Below, piece by piece: positions 50,801 through 62,440 of a stretch of DNA of 64,000 nt. Source of the stretch: Populus alba (lineage: Eukaryota; Streptophyta; Magnoliopsida; Malpighiales; Salicaceae); assembly GCF_005239225.2 (NCBI RefSeq), contig NC_133296.1:11470001-11534000 (forward strand), given 5' to 3'. A program made the position numbers and the translations under genes. The number at the start of each line of letters is the position of its first letter. Within the stretch, counting starts at the first letter, position 1. The notes under the pieces were generated by a model. It worked only from the letters and a program-made list of their open reading frames with translations. It did no database searches and had not been told where the DNA came from.

Positions 50801-51775
50801 TTCTAAAACATATACCCTACTTTCTCTATTACTTTTTATTCTTTTCTATCCTCAATGTTCGAAAAATTATTTTACACAATAAGCTCATGTGAGCGTTTCA
50901 TGAGCTTGGATCATCAACTATAACTTTCATGTAATAGCAATCCCCTTGTGTTCAAAATTTTTTTTTTTATTAAATCCTAATTTTCATATAATTAAAGGTA
51001 AAAAGAAAAAAAATAAGCACAGACATTTTCAAGGAATTGAGGAAACATATTCAAGACTAGTGCACACGATATAAATCGGACAATCCAGGCTCATGAAACG
51101 CCTGTTGGTCGAGACTTACATTAACTTATTGTGTCAAATAACTTTTGTAAAATTTAGGATAGAAAAGAATAAAAACTAAAATATAAAATAGGTTGGACGT
51201 TTCCAAAGAAATCACAAAACAATAAACACTAAAGGAGGCCCTGTCATGAACTCATTGTGTAGATGCACTAAACACACTAACATCGGCTATGACTTGTGTG
51301 TAATATCAATCCCCTTGTTTGATTTTTTTATTTACTAAATCATAATTTTCATATAATTAAAGATAAAAAGAATAAAAATAAATGTGGACATTTTCAAGGA
51401 ACTTAGGGAACATATTCAAGACCAATGTGCACAATATAAACTGGATGATCCAAGCTCATAAAACGCATGTTGGTCGGGACTGACATGAGCTTAATGTGTC
51501 AAATAATTTTTGAAAAATTAAGGATAAAAAAGAATAAAAACTAACAGAGAAAGTAGGGTGGACGTTTCCAAAGAAGCCACTAAATAATAAACACTAAAGG
51601 AGGCCTTGTCATGAACTCATCATCTAGATGCACTAAACACACTAACATCGGTTATGACTTGTGTATAATAATAATCCCCCCATGTTAAAACCTTTTTTTT
51701 TTTAAATCCTAATTTTCTTATAATTGAAGATAAAAAGAATAAAAATAAGCGTGGGCATTTTCAAGGAACTCAGGT
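47825..51775. repeat. Satellite-like tandem array, about 350-bp monomer, about 11 copies
   Basis: The anchor 'aatcctaattttcatataat' or a close variant recurs at about 48172, 48522, 48874, 49216, 49569, 49755, 50102, 50454, 50973, 51338 and 51704. Spacing is mostly 342-366 bp. Each monomer also carries 'gtggacatttccaaggaact', 'tattcaagaccagtgcgca', 'catgagctcattgtgtaaaa' and 'cactaaacacactaacatcg'. One unit is deleted (186 bp, 49569-49755) and one is enlarged (519 bp) by an inverted piece at about 50778-50915. No coding content: the stops and drifting frames rule out a protein repeat. Confidence 0.93.
50559..50915. repeat. Inverted monomer segment inside the satellite array
   Basis: The stretch 50778-50915 ('cctactttctctattacttt', 'ttatcttttacacaataag'-like, 'catgagcttggatcatc') is the reverse complement of the normal monomer. 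It faces its left neighbour at about 50559-50697, giving imperfect inverted arms of about 135 nt with a spacer of about 85 nt. Matching was judged by eye. Confidence 0.7.
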
Positions 51776-54145
51776 ATTTTTTTTTTTCAACTAAAACAAG
51801 GAAAATGGCAGGTCATAGGGTTTTCATGTCACCCTTATAACATATTTAGCAAGCTAGCACTGTTTATCTAAAATATCTTATGCTCATTTTGTGTAACTAA
51901 AACAAGGAAAAATAAAAGCATTACTATCAAATTTCATCCGTTCTTGTCTGTCTTTTGAATTGTTATTGTTTTATTATATAAGAGTTTATATTTCATGTAT
52001 TTTATTTTTTTCAACTAAAACAAGAAAAATACATGGTATAGGGTTCCCTATCACCCTTATAAAATATTTAGCAATTTAGCATTGTTTATCCAAAATATTT
52101 TATAATCATTTTTTATAAATAAAACAAGGAAAAATACCAGTGTTACTGTCAAATTTCATATGTTACTCTATGTCTTTTGAATTCTTACTGTTTATTGTTT
52201 GAGTTTCTACTTCATGCATTTTATTTTTTTCAATTAAAACAAGGAAAATGACAGGTTATTAGGTTCCCTGTCACCTTTAATTTTTTTTAACAATTTAGTA
52301 CTGTTTATCTGAAATATCTTATGCTCATTTTGTGTAACTAAAACAAGTAAAAATATAAGTGTTACTGTCAAATTTCATTCATTAATGTATATGTTTTGAA
52401 TTGTTACTATTTTAATATGTATGGGTTTCTACTTCATGTATTTCATTTTTTTCAACCAAAACAAAGAAAATAACAGGTTATGGGGTTCCTTGTCACTCTT
52501 ATAAAATTTTTAACAATCTAGCATTGTTTATCTGAAAATATTTTATGCTTATTTTTTGTAACTAAAACAAGAAAAAATATAAGTATTATTGTCTATCTTT
52601 TAAACTGTTACTTTTTTATTGTTTAATGGTTTCTACTTCATGTACATTATTTTTTCCAACTAAAACTAGGAAAATGACTGGTTATTGGGTTCCTTATCAC
52701 CCATTTAAAATATTTAGCAATCTAAAATAGTTTATTTGAAATATTTTTTGCTCGTTTTATCTAACTAAAAGAACAAAAAATACAAGCGTTACTATCAAAT
52801 TTCATCTATTACTCTTTGTCTTTTGAACTTTTACTATTTTATTGTTTAAGAGTTTCTGCTTCATGTTTTTCAACTAAAACAAGGAAAATGAAAGTTATGG
52901 GCTTCCCTGACAATCTTATAAAATATTTAGTAATCTAGCACTATTTATCTGAAATATCTTATTCTCGTTTTGTGTAACTAAAACAAGGAAAAATAAAAGT
53001 GTTATTGTCAAATTTCATCCTTCACTATCAGTCTTTAGAACAATTTCTATTTTATTGTTTAAGGGTTTCTTCTTCATGTGTTTTTTTTTTTTTTCAACTA
53101 AAAAAAAGAAAATGGCAAGTTATGGGGTTTCCTGTCACTCTTATAAAATATTTAACAATCTAACACTATTTATCTGAAATATCTTGTACTTATTTTATAT
53201 AAATAAAACAAGGAAAAATACTAGCGTTACTATCAAATTTCATCTATTACTCTTTATCTTTTGAACTCTTATTGTTTTATTGTTTAAGTGTTTTTTTTTC
53301 ATGTATTTTTTTTTTTCAACTAAAATAAGGAAAATGCGGATCATAGGGATTTCCTATCACTCTTATAAAATATTTAGCGATCTAGCATTATTTATCTGAA
53401 ATATCTTATGCTCATTTTATATAAATAAAATAAGGAAAAATACAAGCATTATTGTCAAATTTTATCTGTTACTCTGTCTCCTGAACTTTTTTTTTTTTAT
53501 TGTTTAAGATTTCTTCTTCATGTATTTTATTTTTTTCAACTAAAATAAGAAAAATACAGGTCATAGTTCCATATCACCATTATAAAATATTTAGCAATCT
53601 AATATTGTTTATCTAAAATATCTTATGCTTATTTTAATATAAATAAAACAAGGAAAAATACCATCGTTATTTTCAAATTTCACTTGTTACTCTCAGTCTT
53701 TTGAACTTTTATTGTTTTATTGCTTAAATGTTTTTACTTCATGTATTTCATATTTTTCACCTAAAACTAGAAAAATAAAAGGTTATGGTTCTCTATCACT
53801 ATCACCCTTATAAAATATTTTGCAATTTAACATTATTTATCTTAAATATTTTATGCTCATTTTGTGTAAATAAATCAAGAAAAAATACAAGTGGTATTGT
53901 TAAATTTATTGTTACTGAAGTTTAAGCCTTATAGAAGGTTATTGTTACTGTATATCTTTTTAATTTTATTGTTTTATTACTTATGAGTTTCTACTTCATG
54001 TATTTTATTTTTTTCAATTAAAATAAGAAAAATGACAAGTTATTAGATTCCTTGTCGCTTTTATTTGTTTTTTTTAGCAATTTAGCTTTATTTATGTAAA
54101 ATATCTTATGCTTATTTTGTATAACTAAAATAAAATAAAAATATA
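51776..54145. repeat. Second tandem array, about 222-bp monomer, 11 copies
   Basis: The anchor 'tttttcaactaaaacaagga' or a variant recurs at about 51787, 52012, 52231, 52453, 52657, 52870, 53094, 53317, 53537, 53758 and 54015. Spacing is 204-225 bp, except the last interval of 257. Monomers share 'ggttccctgtcacccttata', 'aaatatttagcaatctagca', 'atgctcattttgtgtaacta' and 'tgtttaagggtttctacttc'. The array starts within a monomer of the preceding 350-bp array, with no gap and no obvious sequence relation between the two. No coding content. Confidence 0.93.
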
Positions 54146-54836
54146 TATTAAACACATCTTGTTACTCTAGAAATTAAGTTAGTTTATGATAAAATTTTAA
54201 TTTTAAGAAGCATTAACCAGGTCTTTTAAAGTGATATAAAGATTATAAATATTAAAATGAATAACAATTAGGTCGATATATTAATTTATGAAATCATATA
54301 GATTAAAGGCTAATGAATCTCAACTTATCACTCATGCACCACCCTAGTTATAAGATTCGGCTTTGGCTTAACATGTCAATCCGGTAACTCAAGGCTCGGC
54401 TTGCGGCGAGTGGCTCCCGGCAAGTCAGTGAAAAAACATATTTTTTGCTTCTTTTTTTTTAATTAAATTTAATTACCAGAAACTGTATGTTATAAAAAGT
54501 GAAAATTTGAAGGATTTTATTTGAAAAGTGATGACTGCATTAAGAGCATTTCAACCTCTTAAGAATTTTTAGTAGTAATCAATTGAATTCATGATTTCTA
54601 TTGTTTTGCCATAAAAATGGTCGTAGGTCAAATGCATTTGGTTTCTTAAACCAGCAATGAAACATCTGATTTGTTTTCGGGACAGTAACAATCCAAGTTT
54701 TTCGTTGTTTCATTTGCACTTTCTTGTTTCCATGGCTGCTTTTTTCTCTGCATAAAAATCTTCTCACCTGGGCCTACTTAGTGAGTATCTTTCTTCCATG
54801 TTTGGTCCGCTTTCAGCATAACCACCACACATAATC
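54146..54836. other. Upstream region of GST/thioredoxin-like gene
   Basis: 54335-54430 is a GC-richer patch ('ggctcggcttgcggcgagtg') resembling part of a dispersed repeat. The rest is leader and promoter DNA without a clear TATA box. No gene. Confidence 0.45.
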
Positions 54837-57800
54837 ATGTCCTTGTTATCTCCAAAATCCTCTCCTTTCTCCCTCCATCCCTCCACCACTTCACCCGCCC
54901 CAAACAATAGTTTTTCTTTCCCACTCACTTCAATTCCAGTTTCCACACTAAACCGCAAACACCCACTTAAATTCTTCAGCAATAGGAACTGGGTTTGTCT
55001 CAGAAAAAGAATTCATGTCAAATCTCCTGATTCTGATACAACTGAAAGTGTCTCAGCTTCAAGTGATGGCTCATCATCATCATCAAGTACAACTAGTTTC
55101 TTATCTTTTCTTTGCCCTCTTCTCAAGCTCTTTTCTGTAAGTGTCTTCAACAGCTCCTAACTAAAGATATCAACATTTGCGTTTCACTTGTTAAACATTT
55201 TACATGCATTCTGCTGAAACTCTCATGTTATATACTAAACTGGATTGGAACATAAAAGTTTTGATCTTGGCTATGAAGTTTAAACTTTTTCTTTCTGTTG
55301 GTCCATGTGCAATATAAAAGAAAACTTGTGTTTTTATAGTGTATGCAATACATACTTCTGTTGAGATTGAAATCTTATCGTGTAAGGACATAATCCTTAT
55401 AATCATTCAGAAATTTAGGGGTTTAAAATGATCCTTTTGTGCTTCATTTAATTAGGGTCTGGTTATTTCTTGCAGGGAGGTGATCCTTCTCAAGAACGGA
55501 ATTATACTTTAGAGGTAATCTCTTCGGACAGTTCCCTTGGTTTAGCATCTATTGTTTGCTGTTTGCTTGCTGTTAACAGTTCATTAACAATAATTTTCTC
55601 TTTTAGCCCCGTCGCTATTGTTGGTTTCAGTTGATATTCCTGCTCAATTTGAATTAGAATTTTTTGAAATGACATACACCATAGTCTCATTTTTTTTTCA
55701 GGAACTTTCCATTGTAGGCATTGAATGCATGATTAGGAAATGCTTAAATTCCTGAACAATTTTATTTATTGGTATTTGTTGTTTAATAGTAGGTAGCAAC
55801 GTCTTCCTTGTCTACCTTGGCACGACTTCCATGGGGATCAAGATCACTATCAGAGAATTTGAACAACCAAGAGACAACCATTTCAGATCCTCCTAAACCT
55901 TTGCAACTGTATGAATTTGGTATGTTTCGTTCCAAGGGCATGGTCAACATTCCAATAACAATGTTGTTCATACTGCATGATATGTAGAGAATGTACCTTT
56001 TCTTCCTCTTTTTAAGTGGATCAACAATATTTAACCATATGATCTATGCCATTGTAGTGTATAATCGATAGACCATGATTTAGTAGCAAATTATTTATTC
56101 ATCAGACTCTAGCATGTGCTAGGACTTACATGCTTTTAACTCAGTTTTTATGCTATGCGGTACATTTATGATTAGTGATGGCTTAATATTTTGAAAAAGG
56201 TTATTGCTTGTTTTGTTAGGATTGGGATTTTCAAATTAAAATTGAATGTTCTTTTTGTACAGAAGCATGCCCCTTTTGCAGGAGGGTTCGAGAGGCAATG
56301 ACTGAGCTAGATCTTTCCGCAGAGGTGAGGAATGACCTTCTATTTATTTCAGGGTGGCTTGGTTGTGATGTTGATATAGGTTGTAGCCTTGCAGACAAGT
56401 TTAATTGCTGTCTTATTATCCCAATAAAGTCTCATAGTTCACATTTTATCTTTCTATTACGAGCTAAGCACACATCCCTTCCCAATTTCCTGGTATTGCC
56501 CACCTTTCAGTGTTGAATACCCAAGAGCTTATTTGCCTTGAGGCTAAGACGATCATGGCATTTTTCATAATCTCCTTCTGGTGAACATATTATCATCCTG
56601 ATTAAGAATAGGAAGTGAATCTTTCATAAGATTTGAACTCAGTTATCATCATTTTACATTTTAGGCTCCAAAAGAAAATCAAGATAAAATAAACATGCTG
56701 TTTCTAAAAAACAATTCCTAGATTTTTTTGCAACATTGACAATCAGCATGGAGTCTTGAACGTATCCAATTTGTGCTGTACCCCTTCAACTAATTAAACA
56801 TGCATTTGCAGTGTATCATACACCATCTGCCTATCATATAATAAGTCTATGTTTGTGGTGTGATACTTTAACCTTTTGAGTTGCCCTGGTATATCACAAT
56901 AATGTAGTTATGATATTGAAAATATGATATAAAATCAGTTGGATTTTAAAGCAGTTTGTTTCTGAAGAAGGTCATATCTTCAGGTTGGATCCAATTGCAC
57001 CTCAGATTATAGTGAATCTTGTTCATTTTCAGCCTTGACTACTTTCTATGTAGAGAAAGTGAAAAGGCCAGAAAAATGACAGAACACAATGATAAAGTCT
57101 AGGGCTTACTATCACTGAGTTCAGGTTTGACCTAGTACTCATCTTTAAAATGCAAAATAGACATGGAGTTGAATTTATATGTTCTATCTCAAGTCCCTTC
57201 CCTGTTTCGGTAACTTAAATATGAATTCTTTGAAAAATGGTTTTCATATATTTTTTCTCATTTAGTCCTTTGATATGTATGTACAGGTATATCCTTGTCC
57301 AAAAGGCTCTGTAAGGCATAGGGAAATAGTCAGAAAAATTGGTGGTAAAGAGCAGTATGTGATTCCTTCAGTAAGATTTTATATTATTTATTTGTGCTTT
57401 ATGTGAATTTATGATAAGCTGTATTGCTGTTGCATTAAGTCACAATAGGTCTCTGGACTTTTTTGATCCTTTGTGTGGAGTCATGACCGTTCATATCAAG
57501 CCAGGAATGCAAAAATTAAGTACATACCACATATTTAACATGCCATTTGGTGGAAGGTTGCCTTTTCATGGGGTTGATTTCTTAATCTCTATTTCTAACT
57601 TGTGTTATTGAAGCTCAGGCATGAAGCTTATTTGTTTGAATCTTGCTCTGTTTGCATTATTTCCTTCTTCTTTTTTTGCTTCTCTAATTGCTTTAATCAC
57701 AAAAATTTTCCATGCAGGTTTCCTTTTCTCGTTGACCCAAACACTGGTGTTTCAATTTATGAAAGTGGTAAGTGATGAAGCATCATTTTGTGCAAGTTAT

Positions 57801-60259
57801 GGGGCCTAGATTAATAATTACTAAATAGCTGGCCTTCCAAGTATTGTTGCTTCTCCAATTGCCAATACTAAATAGTTGGCCTCAATGATGCATGGCAATA
57901 AAAAAAAAGTGATTAATTATGGGAAAAAAGCTTACCTCTCCCTCTATTTCAATCTGTTGTTTATCAATTAATTTGTTGCAAACTATTGGTCTCTTTGGTC
58001 AGCAAGATTAAAAATTTACACATTAATATTTAAGTGAACTCGTTTCCTCTCCTGGGGATTGCATAAAGAGGAATTATCATCGTGTATGCTAGGGCTGTGA
58101 AGTAGGATAATAGGCAGCCCAGAGATCTAAAGATCCCATGTAGAGCGGTTTTGTAACTATTGGCTATGCCTCGTGCATTAACTGAATTTTTGTTTGAAGT
58201 TCCATCTAATAGGTTTTTCGGTATAGTAGTTCTGGAAATAGATATTCCTTTAAGAAGTCAGGCTGGTATGTTACGAGAGTCCTATTTGCATAACCTTTTA
58301 AATGATTGCTCCTTCAACTGTTGTAAATTCTTTGCATAGAATAGGTGCAATCATCTAAAAGATGATCAAGTTTCTGCTTAAAATGCTTATGTTATTGACC
58401 ATTGTATCTTTTACTTTTTGGGTTTGTTTGGAGTTTGAATAAATTGCTTAGGAATTGAGATGGAAACATAAGTAATGGATATAGTATGTATATCTAATAG
58501 ATCCTTCTTTCCTTTCCCTTTTGTTTTGTTTTGTTTTGTTGATCTTGCATTTTCCCGTTAAAGTTCATTTGTGTTTTTGGGTACTAAAATGCAAAAATCT
58601 TTGGGCAGGAAAAAAAAAAAAGGATATGAAATTAATCTTCTCACCATTGTCATTGGTTATGAGCACTGAATGTATGTAATAAATTTTGTGAGGGGACGTA
58701 ACATGAACCTGGTAGTGTTATCAACGTCATTGTTATGGGAGAATGTTACATATTTTCACAGCCAAGTTGTATGACACATCATTTTCATACTCGTTTTGAT
58801 AGGTGACATTGTGAAATACCTATTTCAGCAATATGGTAAAGGTAGAAGTCCCTCAATGGGTCTCTTGGAAAGGTAATGATCTCCAAAATTAGTGAATTGG
58901 TCATGGTTCTGTTCTCTTTTCCCTTGTCTAACTTGGCTATTCTCTCTAGCACATTGTTTACAGGATGGATGCCAACAATTCTTCGAGCAGGTAGAGGAAT
59001 GACCTTGTGGGAAAAGGCCAGACTAGATCCACCATCCAAGAAGTTGGAACTTTTCTCATTCGAGAACAATCCAGTAAGCAAATGGTTTTGAATTCACTGT
59101 TGACACTATTAGTAATGAAACTGACATTGCGGTAACTGGTATCTTGAAACACTAGTTTCCTTCTCTTGAGTTTGAGACGGCAAGTGCTAGGACCTATTTG
59201 GTTCATATTTTAAAACTTGGTTTCAAAACTCATTTTTTTAGCTGTTTCAGATTGTACCTTTAGTTCTCTTCTGAACACTGTTTTTGACAGACAAAAGAAA
59301 TTTAAATCTAGTGATTATCAAACTTGATTCAGAACCCTAGCAGTTTCAGATTGCATTGTTGTTTGAAGCTCCATTAAGAACTGTGTTTTTGACAGAAAGA
59401 AAAACTTAATTTATTAAGGAAAGGTAACGAGGAGAAGTTATCATGAAATTAGAGCAATATTATTCCAAAAACATTTTCTTGACCTTTGTTCGTGTACTTT
59501 TAAATTAAGAGCTACTACATTCCTGCGCCCAATTTTTCCATCATGAGATGACAGTTTTATGGATTAACTTTCTAAGTTTTGTAACTATCAGATGGATAGT
59601 TGGGCCAAAATAAATGCTAATTCTCAAAAGCACATGTTGTAATAGACAGTATACTCAGATTTTTTACCTTTTAATACCCGGCCAAAATAAGCAAGAATTT
59701 TGCATCAATTTTGTGCTGTATATAATATGTTATCATCCTGTCTTTTCCTTCTTTATAGTATGCAAGACTTGTGCGTGAGGCACTATGTGAATTGGAGCTT
59801 CCATATATCCTTCAAAATGTCGGAACAGGGTCTCAGCGAACAAAGTTACTAGTTGATTCATCTGGATTCCAAGAGGTCAGCTTCAGCCTTCGCAGAATAT
59901 CTACGTTATTTACAATTTTTAGTCAGTCTCTGTTTTTTGTTTGTCTTGAAATGTATTTTTCTGCTTGCCATAATGCTGCATCATATGCCTGCCGCCTGCA
60001 TTTGTTAATGATTACAGTGCCCTACAACACGCTCAAGGCTCTTGAACCTAACTTGGTAGCAGTGCTTACCTCCTCGTATAATCATTTATCTTTCTTTGCA
60101 TATATTATTTGGGACCGGGCAATAAATACACAAATTTTCTTTCCCCTTTGTATCATACAGGTGCCTTACTTGATTGATCCAAACACCGGTGCGGAAATCG
60201 GTGACTATAAGAAGATATTGGCTTATTTGTTCCAAACATATTCTGCAGCAGCAACATAG
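54837..60259 (+). CDS. Chloroplast-type protein with two GST-N/glutaredoxin-like domains, ten exons
   Basis: Exons 54837-55136, 55476-55514, 55793-55919, 56263-56324, 57287-57354, 57718-57767, 58803-58872, 58950-59073, 59759-59875 and 60161-60259 splice at GT-AG and give 351 residues. The Ser-rich, acid-poor N-terminus (about 60-90 residues) looks like a chloroplast transit peptide. Domain 1 (about 151-240) begins LYEFEACPFCRRVREA, with a CPFC redox pair (C158, C161), and contains FPFLVDPNTG. Domain 2 (about 272-351) repeats the fold (NNPYARLVREALCELELPYI ... VPYLIDPNTG) but has lost the cysteine pair. This is the plant family annotated as 'thioredoxin family protein' (At5g03880, At4g10000) with two GST N-terminal domains. 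Biochemical role unknown; a plastid thiol or glutathione-linked function is inferred. An alternative donor after 57370 was rejected because it breaks the frame. Confidence 0.92.
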
Positions 60260-60439
60260 TTTCAACACCTGAGTCCTGAATGTGAGAAAGAGGAGCTTTT
60301 TCACAATTGACAAGCGAGTGTTGCTGCGCATGTGTAGACGAAACAAAATTAGCTGCAAAGAAGTTGTTACATTGATAGAACGAGACCCGCAAGCTTATTG
60401 TACGGAGATGAGAGAGAGATCATGTTCTTCCGCTTCAAT

Positions 60440-60790
60440 TTTGTGCTGAATATGCAAGGTGGATGGGACCAACAAATGAGTAGAAGTTCTACTGTAGAAC
60501 CCAATGAACTTGGTTCCAGCAGAGGTTGTATATGCACCAATGTAGTAGTATAAGATGATCAAATCGTTCACTTGCAGCTCTGGCATCTGCTCATCACTTG
60601 TCGAAACATCATCTGAATCACAACTTGGTTTAAACAACATAAAGATCGATCCTAGGCTGGAAGGTTAGATGAATCCATAATCAATCCAATACTCCTCACT
60701 CACTGGTTTGCCAAACGCATTAGTCAGGCACTAGAACGAACACAATTTCAGCGAAGCACCATCATGCTACACGTTGAACCTTCGGGTTCC
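60440..60790 (-). pseudogene. Ornithine decarboxylase-like pseudogene fragment
   Basis: On the minus strand three pieces in different frames match the C-terminal half of plant ornithine decarboxylase in order: CFAEIVFVL, then FGKPVSEEYWIDYGF, then MPELQVNDLI with GAYTTSAGTKFIGF (family: LPELQVNDW...GAYTxAAGSxFNGF). A stop and a frameshift separate the first two, and roughly 25 residues are missing before the third. The gene family makes putrescine from ornithine with pyridoxal phosphate and is usually intronless, so this could be a truncated gene copy or a retrocopy. No N-terminal half was found. It cannot be functional. Confidence 0.72.
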
Positions 60791-60942
60791 ACACATGAGG
60801 GCGAGACAGTGTTAAGAAATCTCAAGAAGTAGGGATCGAAGTGTAGAACTTTCTAAACTATAGGGTTAAATATATACTTTGGTCGTGTCCCCTCAGCTCC
60901 CCACCTTGGTTGTATCCTCCGCCCAGCACAGCACCAAATCCA

Positions 60943-60953
60943 TTTATATATAT
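60943..60953 (+). promoter_or_regulatory. TATA box of peroxiredoxin gene
   Basis: TTTATATATAT at about 60943-60953, 78-88 bp upstream of the ATG at 61031. It is preceded by a CT-rich, less AT-rich stretch (60890-60935). Confidence 0.6.
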
Positions 60954-61030
60954 AATCATAGTCAAATCAAAACCACTCAAACGCAAACAATAATCCTTCT
61001 TTCGTCGACCAAACCCTAACAGTACGTCCA

Positions 61031-61687
61031 ATGGCCGCCTCGATCTCCATTTCCAGACTCATCCTCTCCTCTCCAACCCAAATCTCCACCACCGCTGCCA
61101 CAGCCAAATCTTTCCTCTCATCTCTACCCCTCAAACCCAACCGCCTACCCAAGCCCCTGAGAACCACCACCAGAAAATTCTCCACTATCTCCGCCACCAT
61201 TTCTGTCGGGGACAAACTCCCAGAAGCCACCCTCTCCTACTTTGACTCCGAAGGAGAGCTCCAAACCACCACTATCTCCTCCCTAACATCCGGGAAAAAA
61301 TCAATCCTTTTCGCAGTCCCGGGCGCCTTCACCCCAACATGCTCCCAGAAACACCTTCCAGGTTTCGTGGAGAAGTCGGCAGAGCTAAAGTCAAAAGGGG
61401 TAGACACAATCGCGTGTATATCAGTGAACGACGCGTTTGTGATGAGAGCATGGAAGGAGAATTTGGGGATAAAAGATGATGGAGTGCTGCTTTTGTCTGA
61501 CGGGAATGGGGATTTTACAAAGGCAATAGGGTGTGAGTTGGATTTGAGTGACAAGCCAGTTGGGCTAGGAGTGAGGTCAAGGAGGTATGCGTTGTTGGCT
61601 GAAGATGGGGTTGTCAAGGTTCTTAATTTGGAGGAAGGTGGAGCTTTTACTTCCAGTGGAGCTGAGGATATGCTCAAGGCTCTCTGA
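61031..61687 (+). CDS. PRXIIE: Peroxiredoxin IIE, chloroplast (thioredoxin-fold peroxidase)
   Basis: Single-exon gene for 218 residues. Residues 1 to about 53 are Ser/Thr/Arg-rich, a chloroplast transit peptide. The mature part starts near [16 protein letters not shown]. The active site [16 protein letters not shown] holds the peroxidatic Cys C104, and C129 (TIACISVND), 25 residues on, is the resolving Cys of the type II class. Downstream [14 protein letters not shown] and [14 protein letters not shown] are typical of PrxII. The enzyme reduces H2O2 and alkyl hydroperoxides in the stroma using glutaredoxin/GSH-type donors. The start is the only ATG after the TATA box, with good context (tccaATGGCC). 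The leading coding part is distinctly GC-rich for this window, and poly(A)-like AATAAATAATAAAA lies at 61720-61733. No damage was seen. Confidence 0.96.
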   Translation: MAASISISRLILSSPTQISTTAATAKSFLSSLPLKPNRLPKPLRTTTRKFSTISATISVGDKLPEATLSYFDSEGELQTTTISSLTSGKKSILFAVPGAFTPTCSQKHLPGFVEKSAELKSKGVDTIACISVNDAFVMRAWKENLGIKDDGVLLLSDGNGDFTKAIGCELDLSDKPVGLGVRSRRYALLAEDGVVKVLNLEEGGAFTSSGAEDMLKAL

Positions 61688-61877
61688 ATCTTCTTTTGCT
61701 TTCGGGTTCCTCTCTTGTCAATAAATAATAAAAACTTGAATCCCTGTGCTGTGTTGTGCTCTGTTTTGATGTGGAGAATCCTCTGTTTCCATATTTGAAA
61801 TATGTGATGGGATCAAGTGCATCTTCTACTTCTGATCAGCTTTTAAGTGCATCTTTTCATAAGATTGGAACTCAACT

Positions 61878-62095
61878 GTTGGAATGCAAACATTTTTTTA
61901 ATTACATGCCATGCCATTTGGAGGAAGATTGCCTCTCTTTTTTCCATGGGGTTTCGTTTCAAACTTTTGCATCATTGAAGCTCAAGCGTGAAGCTTGCTG
62001 GTTTTGAGTCCTGCTCTGTTGCATTTCTTATTTCCTCTTTTTTTGGCCTTTAATTGCATAGACGCTAGCCCTAACACTCGTGTTTCAATTTCAAA
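61878..62095 (+). pseudogene. Displaced copy of intron 5/exon 6 of the GST/thioredoxin-like gene
   Basis: The stretch parallels 57505-57762. Shared phrases in order are 'tgccatttgg.ggaag.ttg', 'catgggg', 'ttgaagctca.gc.tgaagc', 'cttgctctgt'/'ctgctctgtt', 'ttaattgc'/'ctaattgc', and exon text 'ccctaacactcgtgtttcaa' against 'cccaaacactggtgtttcaa'. The copy lacks the splice acceptor and the frame is open by chance only. It lies just after the peroxiredoxin gene, 4.4 kb from its source. Confidence 0.75.
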
Positions 62096-62173
62096 AAAAT
62101 ACAAAATTTTACCAAATAATGTTTTGATCGCACTGCTAAACACCCTCCGTGGTTGATAATCAGTAATCTTTTG

Positions 62174-62440
62174 TTACTTTGTAAACATCATCAAAATCCA
62201 AATTGGATCCTGGAACAAACCTTTATTGAAGATTTTATAAAAGTACAGAAAAAACAAAAAAAAAAAATCATGAACTCCAAAGAAAAGATCATCTAGCATG
62301 ACACGAACAGGGTCAGCAAAACTTTGTTTATAGAGCAGATTCATGGTGATAAAGCATATAACGAGCAACATTGTTAAGAGCAGAAAAACATTAACAAGCT
62401 TACTCGTACTTGATGGTGAGTGAACTCCTGCTACAGCCAC
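62174..62440 (-). other. Open frame with one hydrophobic segment, uncertain
   Basis: A minus-strand frame reads GVHSPSSTSKLVNVFLLLTM, then LLVICFITMNLLYK and SFADPVRVMLDDLFFGVHD, followed by a Phe-rich run that is just the poly(T) tract. It would have one membrane-spanning helix. The frame opens at GTG, not ATG. A 'tgtagcag' acceptor-like signal precedes it, so it might be a terminal exon or a relic. I do not recognise a family. The composition of the first 55 residues is protein-like, which is why it is listed. Confidence 0.25.

Noticed and set aside
47825..54145. CRISPR-like or protein-repeat array
   Set aside because: Monomers of 350 and 222 bp with no short repeat/spacer alternation and no open frame; this is eukaryotic satellite-type DNA.
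57355..57370. Longer exon 5 of the GST/thioredoxin-like gene using the donor at 57371
   Set aside because: It would put the next exon out of frame with an early stop. The donor at 57355 (GTATGT) restores the family sequence KEQFPFLVDPNTG.
61237..61677. Minus-strand frame of 146 codons
   Set aside because: Shadow of the peroxiredoxin coding sequence on the other strand.
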